Below are positions 41,121-49,626 of a stretch of DNA of 64,000 nt, in pieces (position 1 is the first letter of the stretch; each line of letters begins with the position of its first letter). Source of the stretch: an uncultured Sphingomonadales bacterium (GTDB lineage Bacteria > Pseudomonadota > Alphaproteobacteria > Sphingomonadales > Sphingomonadaceae); the NCBI GenBank assembly GCA_937898525.1, contig CALCBC010000037.1, forward strand, positions 1 to 64,000, given 5' to 3'. The translations under genes were made by a program, and so were the position numbers. The notes beneath the pieces were generated by a model. That model was not told the origin of the DNA, made no database searches, and saw only the letters and a program-made list of their open reading frames with translations.

Positions 41121-42872
41121 CTACCTGGCCAGCATCGCCGGCACGAACTTCTCGCGCACCGCCTGCGCCAGCAGGCCGATCGGCAGCAGGCCCTGACCGA
41201 CGATGAAGTCGTTGAAGGCCATCCGGTCGAACTTGTCGCCGAGCGCGAGCTCGGTGGCGACACGCAGGTCGGCGAGCTGGCTGTAACCGTAGAAGTAACT
41301 GCCCGCCTGTCCGGGCGCGCGGAAGGTGTAGCGGTCGATCTCCTGCTTCACCATCGCCGGCGAGAAGCCGGCTTCCTCGGCAAGAATGCGCCGCGCAGTT
41401 TCGACGTCGGTCAGGCCCAGATTGAGCATGGGATCGAGCATCGCCCGCGCCTGGCGCAGCAGCCGGTGCTGCAGAGCGATCAGCTGGCCCTCGACCGGTT
41501 CGTAGGGCAGCATCTCGGCCTCGGCGTAGAGCGCCCAGCCTTCGACGTTGACGCTGTTGAACGCGTAGAGCGCGCGGGCCTGGCTGACGCCGTTCTCGAC
41601 CATCTGCGCGAACTGCAGCTCGTGCCCCGGCCGGCCTTCGTGCACGCTCAGCGTCCACGCCGCGGCGTCGAAGTTGAAGTCCTTGGCGAGGATCGTCGCG
41701 CCCGGATAGACCCCGGTGGTCAGTACGAAAGTACCGCGCTCGCCGGTGTTGCCGATCAGCCGTGGTGGAAGCATGTGCGGGGCCGGGCTTGCGGCGTTCT
41801 CGGCGTCTGTGCCGAGGCGCATCAGCACCGGGTAGTCGGGAAGGGTGACGATCCGCTCGCGCGCGGCGATCTCCTGGATCTGGCCGAGCACGTCGGCGTA
41901 ATGCGCTTCCATGCGCTCGTTGGGGATGGTGCGCTTCTTGAGCTCGGCGAGCACCGACGGGTAGTCGGTCGAGGCGAAGCCGAACTTGGCGGCGACCAGC
42001 GGGGCGAGCGCCTGCATCTGTGCGCGCGTTTCGTAGAACGCGCGGCGCGCTCGAGAGATAAGCTCCTCGGGGGGCAGGTCGATGCCGTACTGTCTGAGCC
42101 GGAACGCGTAGATCTCGGGCGGCTGGCGGAAGTCCTCGCGCGCGAGCGGCAGGACCTGGGCGCGGGTCCATTCGGCATAGTCGGCGAACTGGCGCTCCAT
42201 GGCCGCCAGGGCCGGCTCCGCTCCCTGGATCTGGTACTTTTCGAACAGAGCGCGAATGCCTGCGACATAGGTGTCGACTTTCGACAGCCCATCCTCGACG
42301 TCGCCGCGATAGGGGCCGACCTTGCCCGGACCGAGGCTGTCGGCGTGGCGGTCTTTTGCGAGCTGCGTCAGCGCGGTCGTGCCCTCGTAGAGGCCGGTGT
42401 AACGCTGCAGCAGCTCGACCGCCTTGGCGCGGCGTTCGGGGGCAATCTGGTCGTCGAGCAGCGCGTTGAGGTTGCCGAACACCAGTTGCGGCACGTCGTA
42501 CCAGTCGATCGTCAGGCGCTGACCGAGTCGCGTTCCCTCGATGTCGCGCTCGAGCGAGCCGATCAGGATTTCGATGTCCTGCCTGACGTTGGGATCGCTC
42601 TCCGTCTCCAGCGCAGCACGCAGTTCGGCGAGCTTGGCTTCCTCGGCCGCGATGAAGCGCGCCTCGATCTGGGGACCGAGATCGATGGCGAGGCCATCGT
42701 ACTTCTCCAGCCCGCTTTGCGACGCGCCCTCGGGCTGGAACTGGGCCTGCATCTCGATCACCCCCAAGGCGATCGCGTTGCTGCGCTCGACCCAGGCCTG
42801 ATCCTGGGCGGCGGCGGGTGCGGCGAAGATCGAAACGAATGCGCAGGCGAGCGCGGCGATCGGCTTGGCCAT
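41121..42872 (-). CDS. Secreted DUF885 family protein (zinc carboxypeptidase-like)
   Basis: A 583-residue exported protein of the DUF885 family: signal peptide 1-23 (APAAAQ), then mostly helical with HEGRPGHELQF, the H-E-x-x-P-G-H signature proposed as metal-binding, in its second half. The fold is thought to be related to M32-like/neurolysin peptidases, and many members are annotated as lipoproteins or peptidases. The Met has AGGGG 5 bases upstream. The 239-base gap upstream (42873-43111) has no gene and probably holds divergent promoters. Confidence 0.88.
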   Translation of the reverse strand: MAKPIAALACAFVSIFAAPAAAQDQAWVERSNAIALGVIEMQAQFQPEGASQSGLEKYDGLAIDLGPQIEARFIAAEEAKLAELRAALETESDPNVRQDIEILIGSLERDIEGTRLGQRLTIDWYDVPQLVFGNLNALLDDQIAPERRAKAVELLQRYTGLYEGTTALTQLAKDRHADSLGPGKVGPYRGDVEDGLSKVDTYVAGIRALFEKYQIQGAEPALAAMERQFADYAEWTRAQVLPLAREDFRQPPEIYAFRLRQYGIDLPPEELISRARRAFYETRAQMQALAPLVAAKFGFASTDYPSVLAELKKRTIPNERMEAHYADVLGQIQEIAARERIVTLPDYPVLMRLGTDAENAASPAPHMLPPRLIGNTGERGTFVLTTGVYPGATILAKDFNFDAAAWTLSVHEGRPGHELQFAQMVENGVSQARALYAFNSVNVEGWALYAEAEMLPYEPVEGQLIALQHRLLRQARAMLDPMLNLGLTDVETARRILAEEAGFSPAMVKQEIDRYTFRAPGQAGSYFYGYSQLADLRVATELALGDKFDRMAFNDFIVGQGLLPIGLLAQAVREKFVPAMLAR

Positions 42873-43111
42873 CTGGAACCCCTGTCTGTCTCGTGCGACT
42901 CGTCTTTGCACGGCTTGCGCGTACTGCAAATCTCCGCGTGACATTGATCGGCCGGCGGTCGATCGGTATGGACAAACGCTTTCCCGCCAACAGTTCATCG
43001 CAGCCTGGGCACGTCTCGCCGTAAGTCGGCGCGGCCCGCCCGAGTCCTCGGACGGTGAGCCCCCCTTCGGACACAATTTTCCTGTGCATAAGCGGTGGAA
43101 GGACCACTCCC

Positions 43112-43327
43112 ATGCCGCACTACAGTCTCATCTTCCGCGGGAACGATTCCGAACCCCGGAAACGCATCGAGTTTCACGGTGAGGATCCGTCACGCGCGCT
43201 GCTTCTCGCGCACCGCGAGCGCGACGAACGGGCGGCAGAGCTGTGGAGCGATGGCAAGCCGGTCTGCACGATCCGCAAGGTCGGGGCCCGACCGGACTAC
43301 TGGATGATCGATCCCGCCCGGGGTTAA
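43112..43327 (+). CDS. Small hypothetical protein, 71 residues
   Basis: A 71-residue soluble protein, rich in charged residues, with a two-strand/one-helix pattern: HYSLIFRGND at the start, a helix ALLLAHRERDERAAELW in the middle and KPVCTIRKVG near the end. GGAAGGA lies about 8 bases before the Met. Similar small proteins are common in Sphingomonadales with no assigned role. Its stop overlaps the ilvE stop by 4 bases on opposite strands. Confidence 0.7.
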   Translation: MPHYSLIFRGNDSEPRKRIEFHGEDPSRALLLAHRERDERAAELWSDGKPVCTIRKVGARPDYWMIDPARG

Positions 43328-44427
43328 TCGATCCGCTGTACCCACCCGTAGGGATCGGCTGCTTCACCTCGCTGGATCGCGACCAGTCGCGCACGCAGCC
43401 GGCTGGTCAACTGGCCTGGGCCGCCGCTGCCGATCGTGAATTCGCCGTCGCGTCCTGCGACGCGGCCGATCGGCGTGACGACAGCCGCGGTGCCGCAGGC
43501 GAAACATTCGACGAGCCGCCCGCTTTCGGCGTCTGCGCGCCACTGGTCGATCCCGTAACGCTCCTCGCGCACGGTCAGCCCCTCCTCGCGGGCCAGGGTC
43601 AGCAGGCTCTCGCGCGTGATCCCGGGCAGGATTGTGCCGGTGAGCGGCGGCGTCACCAACGTACCGTCATCGAAGGCGAAGAACACGTTCATGCCGCCGA
43701 GTTCCTCGACCCAGCGATGCTCTGCAGCGTCGAGGAACACGACCTGGTCATGGCCGTGGGCTATCGCTTCCGCCTGCGGCACCAGGCTCGCGGCGTAGTT
43801 GCCGCCGCACTTGGCGGCGCCCGTCCCGCCCGGCGCCGCGCGCGTATAATCCTCCGAGACCCAGATAGACACCGCCGGCACGCCCGACTTGAAGTAGTTG
43901 CCCGCGGGGCTGCAGATCACGAGGAACTTGTACTGCTTGGCCGGCCGCACGCCCAGGAATGCCTCGGAGGCGAACATGAACGGCCGCAGGTAGAGCGAGC
44001 CCCCTTCGACGGTGGGGAACCATTCGCGGTCGGCGATCACCAGCTGGCGCACTGCCTCGACGAAAGTCTCCTCCGGCAGCTCGGGCATTGCCATCCGCCG
44101 CGCCGAGGTGTTGAACCGGCGCGCATTTTCGTCGGGCCGGAACAGAGCCATGCCTCCGTCCGCCAGGCGGTAGGCCTTGAGCCCCTCGAAGATTTCCTGC
44201 GCGTAGTGGAGCACGGCCGCGGCCGGGTCGAGCGTCAGGGGCCCGCGCGGGCCGAGCGTCGCATCGTGCCAGCCCCGTCCCTCGGTCCACTCGATGGTCA
44301 CCATATGGTCGGTAAACACCTTGCCGAACCCCGGATCGGCGATCAGCTGCGCGCGCTCGGCAGCAGGGACGGGGGAGGGGTGGGGCTTATGGGTGAACTC
44401 GATGGGGGAATCGGCGAGCGTGGCCAT
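43324..44427 (-). CDS. ilvE: Branched-chain amino acid aminotransferase
   Basis: A 367-residue class IV PLP enzyme (BCAT type II). HYAQEIFEGLKAYR, the PLP Lys in GAAKCGGNYAAS, the EELGGMNVFF segment and GTILPGITRESLL are diagnostic. It carries out the last step in Leu, Ile and Val synthesis, or the first in their breakdown. The Met at 44427 has AAGGAC 6 bases upstream; longer forms would begin with residues unlike the family. A leader-like unit with its own terminator lies about 320 bases upstream on the same strand. Confidence 0.96.
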   Translation of the reverse strand: MATLADSPIEFTHKPHPSPVPAAERAQLIADPGFGKVFTDHMVTIEWTEGRGWHDATLGPRGPLTLDPAAAVLHYAQEIFEGLKAYRLADGGMALFRPDENARRFNTSARRMAMPELPEETFVEAVRQLVIADREWFPTVEGGSLYLRPFMFASEAFLGVRPAKQYKFLVICSPAGNYFKSGVPAVSIWVSEDYTRAAPGGTGAAKCGGNYAASLVPQAEAIAHGHDQVVFLDAAEHRWVEELGGMNVFFAFDDGTLVTPPLTGTILPGITRESLLTLAREEGLTVREERYGIDQWRADAESGRLVECFACGTAAVVTPIGRVAGRDGEFTIGSGGPGQLTSRLRARLVAIQRGEAADPYGWVQRID

Positions 44428-44740
44428 GTAGTCCTTGTCCTTGCGCTGCGGATCGGGTGTTAGAGTATGAAAGTTACAAATCCGCAAGCAAATTTGAAAT
44501 AAATGGTAAGCAATGAAACCGGGCGTGTCGAAGCCCTAGCACGGTCGGTGCAAAGGAAAAGGGCGAAGCGGCCCGTCGCCTTTGTCGCTGGTTGACGTCA
44601 TCCGTCATTCGGTTCGATGCCCGCGCCGCGGTCGACGAGGCTCGCGGCAGCATCGGAGACATCGAGGTCTCGTCCGATGCTCCGGGATCGAAGCCCGGGA
44701 CTCAGCTGGTCAGGCTCGAGACCGGCTTCCCGCCGATCCT

Positions 44741-44784
44741 TCTCCAAAATGAGAAGGGCGGCCCCGGTATCCCGAGAACCGCCC
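44741..44784 (-). terminator. Terminator-like hairpin after the leader ORF
   Basis: Read on the minus strand, GGGCGG pairs with CCGCCC around an inner CTCGG-GATA-CCGGG stem (44784 to 44756), followed by TTCTCATTTT. This fits a Rho-independent terminator closing a short transcript that starts near 45000. Confidence 0.55.
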
Positions 44785-44843
44785 TCCGCATGGTCAGCGG
44801 CCGGTAAAGCCGCCCACGAAGCCTCTATCGGCGTTGGAAGTGA

Positions 44844-44933
44844 TTACCGATAATGCTCCGCGAGGGTCGTCACCGACCTCCCTGCTGAACCATGAGACAT
44901 CGGATCACCTCCTTTCGCGCTTGAAAAAGCCAT
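44844..44933 (-). CDS. Leader-like micro-ORF with full-length Shine-Dalgarno sequence
   Basis: The minus strand carries GAAAGGAGGTGATCC (44916 to 44902), an exact complement of the last 15 or so bases of 16S rRNA, seven bases from ATG 44900. This opens an 18-residue frame (MSHGSAGRSVTTLAEHYR) ending at 44844. An in-frame Met at 44933 would give 29 residues and place the motif inside the coding sequence. A terminator follows about 60 bases later. No run of Leu, Ile or Val codons exists, so classical attenuation of ilvE is not supported. It may be a ribosome-loading leader, a small protein or an sRNA. Confidence 0.45.
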   Translation of the reverse strand: MAFSSAKGGDPMSHGSAGRSVTTLAEHYR

Positions 44934-45077
44934 GCTCCGGTTTCACCCGGGGCCGGGCCTGCGTGAACCGCCGGCCTGTCTGCGAATGTGAGTCACGCGA
45001 GTCGGCAACACAAGCCTTGTAATTCCTTTTTTCCCCGTCAGAATCCCTGGCTTCGCGCGGCGCGGCGAGCGCTCCGC

Positions 45078-45626
45078 TCAGCGGCAGTCTTCGATCACCC
45101 GGGTCACTTCGGCCCACGAGGGCGCGTAGATCGTCGGCAGGCCGGCAATCTCGATCGCGAACCGCCCCTTGGAAAATGCCATCGCATCGAGCAGCGGGTC
45201 GCGCGCCGGCACCCGGGCGACGATCGTCGGCGGGTTGCCGCCCGAGGGCACCGCGTCGATCGCCCGATCCTGGAACTCGGTCAGCACGCGCATCTGCAGC
45301 GGCGCGACGGCCGATCCCGCGCGGATGATCTCGACTGTCCCGCTGGCCGGGTCACACCGCAAGGTGAGCAACGGCTGCGCGCCGGGCTGCCCGAAGACAG
45401 CCGTGCCGCCGCCTCGGTAGGACCAGTCGCCAGGCGTCGCCGGCGCGTCCATCCAGTGGCCCTCGAACGGCAGCGGAGTCGGCGTGGGTGCCGGCGCCGG
45501 TGCAGGAACCGGTGGGGCTGGAGCTGGGGCGGGCGTCGGAGGCGGCGTCGGCTCGGGCGCGGGGACGCAGGCGGCCGCGGAGAGCAGAGCCAATCCGGCG
45601 AGGGTCGATCGAACGGTCAGGCGCAT
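45078..45626 (-). CDS. Lipoprotein with proline/alanine linker, unknown function
   Basis: A 182-residue lipoprotein: lipobox LLSAAAC (Cys20) and a Pro-Ala tether to about residue 54, then a compact beta-rich domain (LLTLRCDPASGTVEII, MAFSKGRFAIEIAG, PSWAEVTRVIEDC) with two Cys that may form a disulfide. The domain is paralogous to that of the adjacent upstream gene. The two genes overlap by 10 bases and are co-transcribed. No function recognised. Confidence 0.8.
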   Translation of the reverse strand: MRLTVRSTLAGLALLSAAACVPAPEPTPPPTPAPAPAPPVPAPAPAPTPTPLPFEGHWMDAPATPGDWSYRGGGTAVFGQPGAQPLLTLRCDPASGTVEIIRAGSAVAPLQMRVLTEFQDRAIDAVPSGGNPPTIVARVPARDPLLDAMAFSKGRFAIEIAGLPTIYAPSWAEVTRVIEDCR

Positions 45627-46129
45627 GCCGCAAGCACCCGGCTGATCCCCGCGTGACCCGGAACCCGCAGCGGCGGGGCCGCGGCGCCGGTCACCTCGAT
45701 CACCGCGGCGGGGTCGGTGAAGGCGGCGAAGATCGGCTGGTTCCGGTCGACCACTGCGTTGAGGCCGGCGGCGCCTCCCGGTGCGAGCATCACATCCGCC
45801 TTCTCTGTGCCGACGGTGATGCGGAAGCGCTGCGGGGTCGGGGCCGAACCTGCGCGGTCGAGGCTGAGGGCGCGGCGGGCGCGGTCGCACACCAGCACCA
45901 GCGCCGGTGTGCCGGAATCCTCGATGAATGCAGCGCTGGCACCTCCGACGGCTTCCTCCACCAGCCAGTCGCCGGAAGCGAGCGGGATCGCGTCCTCCGA
46001 TCCGGCCGGCGCGACCGGCGGGGTCAGGGCGGCTTCGCCGTCCGGTTCCGCCGCATCGCTTTCGGCTTGCGAGCAGGCCGCAATCGCGCTCGCGGCCGCG
46101 AGAACCGGCAGGGCAAGGCGATGACGCAT
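45617..46129 (-). CDS. Lipoprotein, paralog of the downstream gene
   Basis: A 170-residue lipoprotein with lipobox SAIAAC (Cys19), a short acidic linker and a domain aligning with its neighbour: LVLVCDRARRALSLDRAG matches LRCDPASGTVEIIRAG and the ends RVLAACA / RVIEDCR agree. AGGAG lies 9 bases before the Met. It probably arose by tandem duplication. It is divergent from tlyA, with an 84-base shared gap. Confidence 0.8.
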   Translation of the reverse strand: MRHRLALPVLAAASAIAACSQAESDAAEPDGEAALTPPVAPAGSEDAIPLASGDWLVEEAVGGASAAFIEDSGTPALVLVCDRARRALSLDRAGSAPTPQRFRITVGTEKADVMLAPGGAAGLNAVVDRNQPIFAAFTDPAAVIEVTGAAAPPLRVPGHAGISRVLAACA

Positions 46130-46213
46130 CGAGGAGGCTCCTGTTGCGGGACGAATCCGTCGGCCAAGCAACAAGCGCTGGCCTGCCCTGTTCCTTCGCC
46201 GTATCGGGCCAGC

Positions 46214-46951
46214 ATGGCGGGCAAGAGACGGATCGACCAGCTGCTTGTCGAACGCGGGCTAGCCGAGAGCCGCGCCCGGGCGCAAGCGCTGGTGATGGCC
46301 GGACTGGTGTTCGCCGGGGACACCCGGATAGGCAAGCCCGGGCAGCAGCTCAGCGCCGATGCCGCGATCGAGGTGCGCGGACGCGACCACCCGTGGGTCG
46401 GGCGCGGCGGGGTCAAGCTCGACCACGCGATCACGCATTTCGGACTCGATCCGGCGGGAGCCGTGGCGATGGACATCGGCAGCTCCACCGGGGGCTTCAC
46501 CGAGGTCCTGCTCGCTCGCGGCGCCGCGCACGTGTTCGCCGTGGACGTCGGCACCAACCAGCTGGCCTGGAAACTGCGTCAGGATCCTCGGGTCACGGTG
46601 CTCGAGCAGACCAATGCCCGGGCGCTGACCCCGGCGCAGATCGATCGCCCTTGCGACTGGGTCGTGTGCGACGCCTCGTTCATCGGGCTCGCCAAGGTGC
46701 TCGAGGTGCCGCTCCGACTCGCCGCTACCCCCTGCACGCTCGTCGCGCTGATCAAGCCGCAGTTCGAGGTGGGCCGCGACGAGGTCGGCAAGGGCGGGAT
46801 CGTCCGCGACCCGGCGCTCCACGCACGCGTCTGTACTGAAGTGCGCGACTGGCTCGAGGCCGATGGCTGGGAGGTTCTCGGGATCACCGAAAGCCCGATC
46901 AGGGGGACCGAGGGCAACGCAGAGTTTCTGATAGCCGCACAACGGCGCTGA
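46214..46951 (+). CDS. tlyA: TlyA family rRNA 2'-O-methyltransferase / hemolysin-like
   Basis: A 245-residue protein: an N-terminal S4 RNA-binding domain (RIDQLLVERGLAESRARAQAL, residues ~5-60) and a C-terminal FtsJ-like Rossmann methyltransferase with the SAM motif AMDIGSSTGGFTEVLL. KPQFEVGRDEVGKGG holds the late catalytic Lys. The family 2'-O-methylates rRNA (C1409 of 16S and C1920 of 23S in mycobacteria), affecting capreomycin response. The historical name hemolysin A is misleading. Stand-alone gene; ribosome-binding site not obvious. Confidence 0.93.
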   Translation: MAGKRRIDQLLVERGLAESRARAQALVMAGLVFAGDTRIGKPGQQLSADAAIEVRGRDHPWVGRGGVKLDHAITHFGLDPAGAVAMDIGSSTGGFTEVLLARGAAHVFAVDVGTNQLAWKLRQDPRVTVLEQTNARALTPAQIDRPCDWVVCDASFIGLAKVLEVPLRLAATPCTLVALIKPQFEVGRDEVGKGGIVRDPALHARVCTEVRDWLEADGWEVLGITESPIRGTEGNAEFLIAAQRR

Positions 46952-47007
46952 TTGCGCCGCGAAACCCCACCCGCCATACCGCGTACGATTCGCGGACAGG
47001 AGCTACG

Positions 47008-47562
47008 ATGAACCGTCTCGCTTCGCCTGCCCAGCTGCGTGCCAGCCTGATGCGCTGGGCGTTGTTCCTGATCCCCGGGGTGATGCTGCTCGGGTTCCTC
47101 TCCGGGCAATATGCCGGCAGCACCGCCGACAACGCATGGTTCGCAGCGCTTGACAAGCCGTCGACCTTCCCACCGCCGGCGACCTTCGGCGTGGTCTGGA
47201 CCGTGCTCTATGCGCTCATGGGATTCGCGCTCGCGCTCGTCTGTGCGGCCTGGGGCGCGCGATATCGGGTTCCGGCGATCCTCGCCTTTGTCCTTCAACT
47301 CGCGCTCAATCTCGCGTGGTCGCCGGTCTTCTTCGCCGGGCACGAGATCGAGCTGGCACTGTGGCTGCTCGTCGTGCTCGACGTCGCAGTCCTCCTCACC
47401 GTCGTACTGTTCTGGAAGGTGCGTCGGCTCGCGGGGCTGTTGCTGCTGCCTTATCTCGCCTGGATCCTGTTCGCGACGCTGCTCAACTGGCAATTCCTGC
47501 AGCTCAATCCCGAGGCCGACAGTGTCGACGTCTCGAACGCCGTGCAGCGGATCGAGCTTTAG
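47008..47562 (+). CDS. tspO: TspO/MBR family membrane protein
   Basis: A 184-residue five-span membrane protein. Motifs: ALDKPSTFPPPATFGVVWTV with the W-x-PP region, LNLAWSPVFF in span 4 and LLLPYLAWILFATLLNW in span 5. TspO binds porphyrins and cholesterol-like ligands and tunes tetrapyrrole or oxidative-stress responses; in Rhodobacter it is outer-membrane-located. AGGAG lies 6 bases before the Met. It is 56 bases after tlyA and 36 bases before ubiK. Confidence 0.95.
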   Translation: MNRLASPAQLRASLMRWALFLIPGVMLLGFLSGQYAGSTADNAWFAALDKPSTFPPPATFGVVWTVLYALMGFALALVCAAWGARYRVPAILAFVLQLALNLAWSPVFFAGHEIELALWLLVVLDVAVLLTVVLFWKVRRLAGLLLLPYLAWILFATLLNWQFLQLNPEADSVDVSNAVQRIEL

Positions 47563-47598
47563 CTTGCGCGCGCGGCAGGCGGGGGCCAGATAACGGCG

Positions 47599-47844
47599 AT
47601 GCAAAGCGAAAACCCGATCATCGCCGACTTCGTCAAGCTGGCCAACAGTGCCGCCGGCACTCTCGCCGGGATGACCCGCGAAGCCCGCGAAGGGGCGCGC
47701 GAGCGCATCAAGGAGGCGCTGGGCGGTCTCGACTTCGTTTCCCGCGAGGAATTCGACGCGGTCAAGGACATGGCGAGCCGCGCGCGCGAGGAATGCACGA
47801 AGCTCGAAGCCCGTATCGCCGCGCTGGAGTCGAAGGCGAAGTAG
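47599..47844 (+). CDS. ubiK: UbiK-like accessory factor (BMFP domain)
   Basis: An 81-residue helical protein matching the YqiC/UbiK family: N-terminal amphipathic helix (IADFVKLANSAAGTLAGM) and a C-terminal coiled coil (FVSREEFDAVKDMASRAREE). In enterobacteria UbiK helps the Ubi complex in ubiquinone synthesis and associates with membranes. Here it is a single short gene between tspO and recO; no ubi genes are nearby. Confidence 0.88.
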   Translation: MQSENPIIADFVKLANSAAGTLAGMTREAREGARERIKEALGGLDFVSREEFDAVKDMASRAREECTKLEARIAALESKAK

Positions 47845-47846
47845 GC

Positions 47847-47927
47847 CGTCACTCCGGCGAAAGCCGGGCTCGCATGCCGCCAGATCGTGCATTGAGGCAC
47901 GAGGCCCCGGCTTTCGCCGGGGTGACG
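47847..47927. repeat. Long inverted repeat with GGCGAAAGCC arms
   Basis: Two 22-base arms (47847-47868 and 47906-47927) are complementary at 21 positions, e.g. CTCCGGCGAAAGCCGGG with CCCGGCTTTCGCCGGGG. The 37-base centre is also GC-rich. Such cassettes recur between genes in sphingomonads and may act as a terminator or REP element behind ubiK. Confidence 0.65.
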
Positions 47928-47971
47928 TTCGGCGTCTTTGCGTCCTCCTGCGAAAGCCCTACCTCGTCCCG

Positions 47972-48571
47972 ATGCACCTGCGTGCTCCCGCGATCCTGCT
48001 GGCCGCCCGGCCGCACGGCGAAACGGCCGTCGTCGTGCGCGTGCTGACCGAGGAGTACGGGGTGGTCGCCGGCTACGTCGCCGGCGGCCGCGGGCGGCGG
48101 CTGCGCCCGGTCGTGATCCCCGGCAACCGTGTGGAGCTGCAACTGAGCGCCCGCTCCGACAGCCAGCTACCGTTTGCGAAGCTCGAGCTGGTCGAGAGCC
48201 GCGGACCCTGGCTCGGCGAGCCGCTGCCCGCCGCGGCAATCGGATGGGCCTGCGCGCTCACAGCGACCGCGCTGCCCGAGCGGCAGCCCTATCCGAGCCT
48301 GCATGGGGCGCTCGGCGGCCTGCTCGATGCTATCTGCCACGCACCGTCGGCGAGGGGCTGGGTGGGGGCGCTGATCGCCTATGAAACGCTCCTGCTGCGC
48401 GAGCTCGGCTACGGTGGCGAACCGCCGGAACCGCGCGACTTCGCCGGCACGCTGGTGCTGATGGACCGGCTCGCGGGGCCGCTCGATCACTACCTGCTTG
48501 CCGACCGGCGCGGCGATGTTATGGCCGCGCGCTCACGCCTCAGGGAGCTGTTGGGACGGATATCGCCATGA
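47972..48571 (+). CDS. recO: DNA repair protein RecO
   Basis: A 199-residue RecO: N-terminal OB fold (AILLAARPHGETAVVVRVLTEEYG, residues 7-30 landmark) followed by a helical domain with LLRELGYG. RecO anneals DNA and, with RecR, loads RecA at gaps. It is shorter than E. coli RecO and lacks the usual Cys zinc-site cluster. Its stop overlaps leuB (ATGA), an arrangement seen in other sphingomonads. The start Met at 47972 is the first after the inverted repeat. Confidence 0.9.
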   Translation: MHLRAPAILLAARPHGETAVVVRVLTEEYGVVAGYVAGGRGRRLRPVVIPGNRVELQLSARSDSQLPFAKLELVESRGPWLGEPLPAAAIGWACALTATALPERQPYPSLHGALGGLLDAICHAPSARGWVGALIAYETLLLRELGYGGEPPEPRDFAGTLVLMDRLAGPLDHYLLADRRGDVMAARSRLRELLGRISP

Positions 48572-49626
48572 AGATCGCCTGCCTTGCCGGAGACGGGATC
48601 GGCCCCGAGATCATGACCGAGGCACGGCGGGTGCTCGCCGCGCTCGATCTGCCGGGCCTCACCGTGTGGGAGGGTGACGTCGGCGGGATCGGCTACCGCC
48701 GCCATGGTCACCCGCTGCCGCCGGAGACGCTCGAGATGGCCAAGGCCGCCGATGCCGTGCTGTTTGGCGCGGTCGGCGATCCCTCGTGCGACGGGCTCGA
48801 ACGCCATTTGCGTCCCGAGCAGGCGATTCTCGGGCTGCGCCAGGCGCTGGGGCTGTTCGCCAACCTGCGTCCGGCGACGATGTTCTCGGGGCTCGAGGAC
48901 CTCTCGGCGCTGCGCCCGGAGGTGGCCCGCAGCATCGACCTGCTGATCGTGCGCGAGCTCAACGGCGACGTCTACTTCGGCGAGAAGGCGATCCGGACTC
49001 TGCCCGACGGCCGCCGCCAGGGCTACGATTTCATGTCCTACGCCGAGGACGAGGTTCGCCGTATCGCCCATCTGGCGTTCCGCGCGGCGCAGGGCCGGCG
49101 GAAGCGACTGTGCAGTGTCGACAAGGCCAACGTGCTCGAGACCAGCCAGCTGTGGCGCGAGGTCGTGATCGAGGTGGCTGCCGAGTATCCCGACGTCGAG
49201 CTCAGCCACATGTACGTCGACAACGCGGCGATGCAGCTCGTTCGCAACCCGGGCCAGTTCGACGTGATCGTCACCGGCAACCTGTTCGGCGACATCCTCT
49301 CGGACCAGGCGTCGATGTGCGTCGGCTCGATCGGCCTGCTCGCGAGCGCTTCGCTCGGCGAGGCGCAATCCGAGTTCGGCACCAGGGGCCTCTACGAGCC
49401 GATCCACGGCTCGGCGCCGGACATCGCCGGACAGGGCAAGGCCAACCCGATGGCGATGATCCTCAGCCTGGCGATGCTGCTGCGTCACAGTCTCGGGCGC
49501 GAAGCCGAGGCGGCACGGGTCGAGGCCGCTGTGGCGAAAGCGCTGGCCGATGGCATCAAGGGCGCTGACCTCGGCGGTTCCGCCGGCACGGCCGAGATCG
49601 GCGAGGCGGTTCTTGCGCGCCTCTGA
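48568..49626 (+). CDS. leuB: 3-isopropylmalate dehydrogenase
   Basis: A 352-residue decarboxylating dehydrogenase of leucine synthesis. Diagnostic parts: AGDGIGPEIMTEARRVL near the N-terminus, RELNGDVYFGEKA, SVDKANVLETSQLWREV, the metal-binding NLFGDILSDQASM and YEPIHGSAPDIAGQGKANP. Normal length. Coupled by ATGA to recO and overlapped at its end by the glycosyltransferase gene (14 bases). Other leu genes are not in this window. Confidence 0.97.
   Translation: MKIACLAGDGIGPEIMTEARRVLAALDLPGLTVWEGDVGGIGYRRHGHPLPPETLEMAKAADAVLFGAVGDPSCDGLERHLRPEQAILGLRQALGLFANLRPATMFSGLEDLSALRPEVARSIDLLIVRELNGDVYFGEKAIRTLPDGRRQGYDFMSYAEDEVRRIAHLAFRAAQGRRKRLCSVDKANVLETSQLWREVVIEVAAEYPDVELSHMYVDNAAMQLVRNPGQFDVIVTGNLFGDILSDQASMCVGSIGLLASASLGEAQSEFGTRGLYEPIHGSAPDIAGQGKANPMAMILSLAMLLRHSLGREAEAARVEAAVAKALADGIKGADLGGSAGTAEIGEAVLARL

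Larger units (their letters stand above)
44428..45077. other. 650-base gap without conventional gene
   Basis: This space between ilvE and the lipoprotein genes holds, on the minus strand, a short leader-like ORF and hairpin (separate entries). On the plus strand nothing convincing was found. The part next to ilvE (44460-44520) is AT-rich and probably contains its promoter. Confidence 0.6.

Noticed and set aside
44592..44807. 71-codon plus-strand frame in the ilvE gap
   Set aside because: No ribosome-binding site, overlaps a terminator hairpin, no recognisable family.
44902..44916. Fragment of 16S rRNA 3' end on the plus strand
   Set aside because: Only about 15 bases match and upstream sequence is unlike 16S helix 45; a strong Shine-Dalgarno on the minus strand explains it better.
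44741..44933. Classical attenuator of ilvE
   Set aside because: The leader peptide has no Leu/Ile/Val run and the hairpin is more than 300 bases from ilvE.
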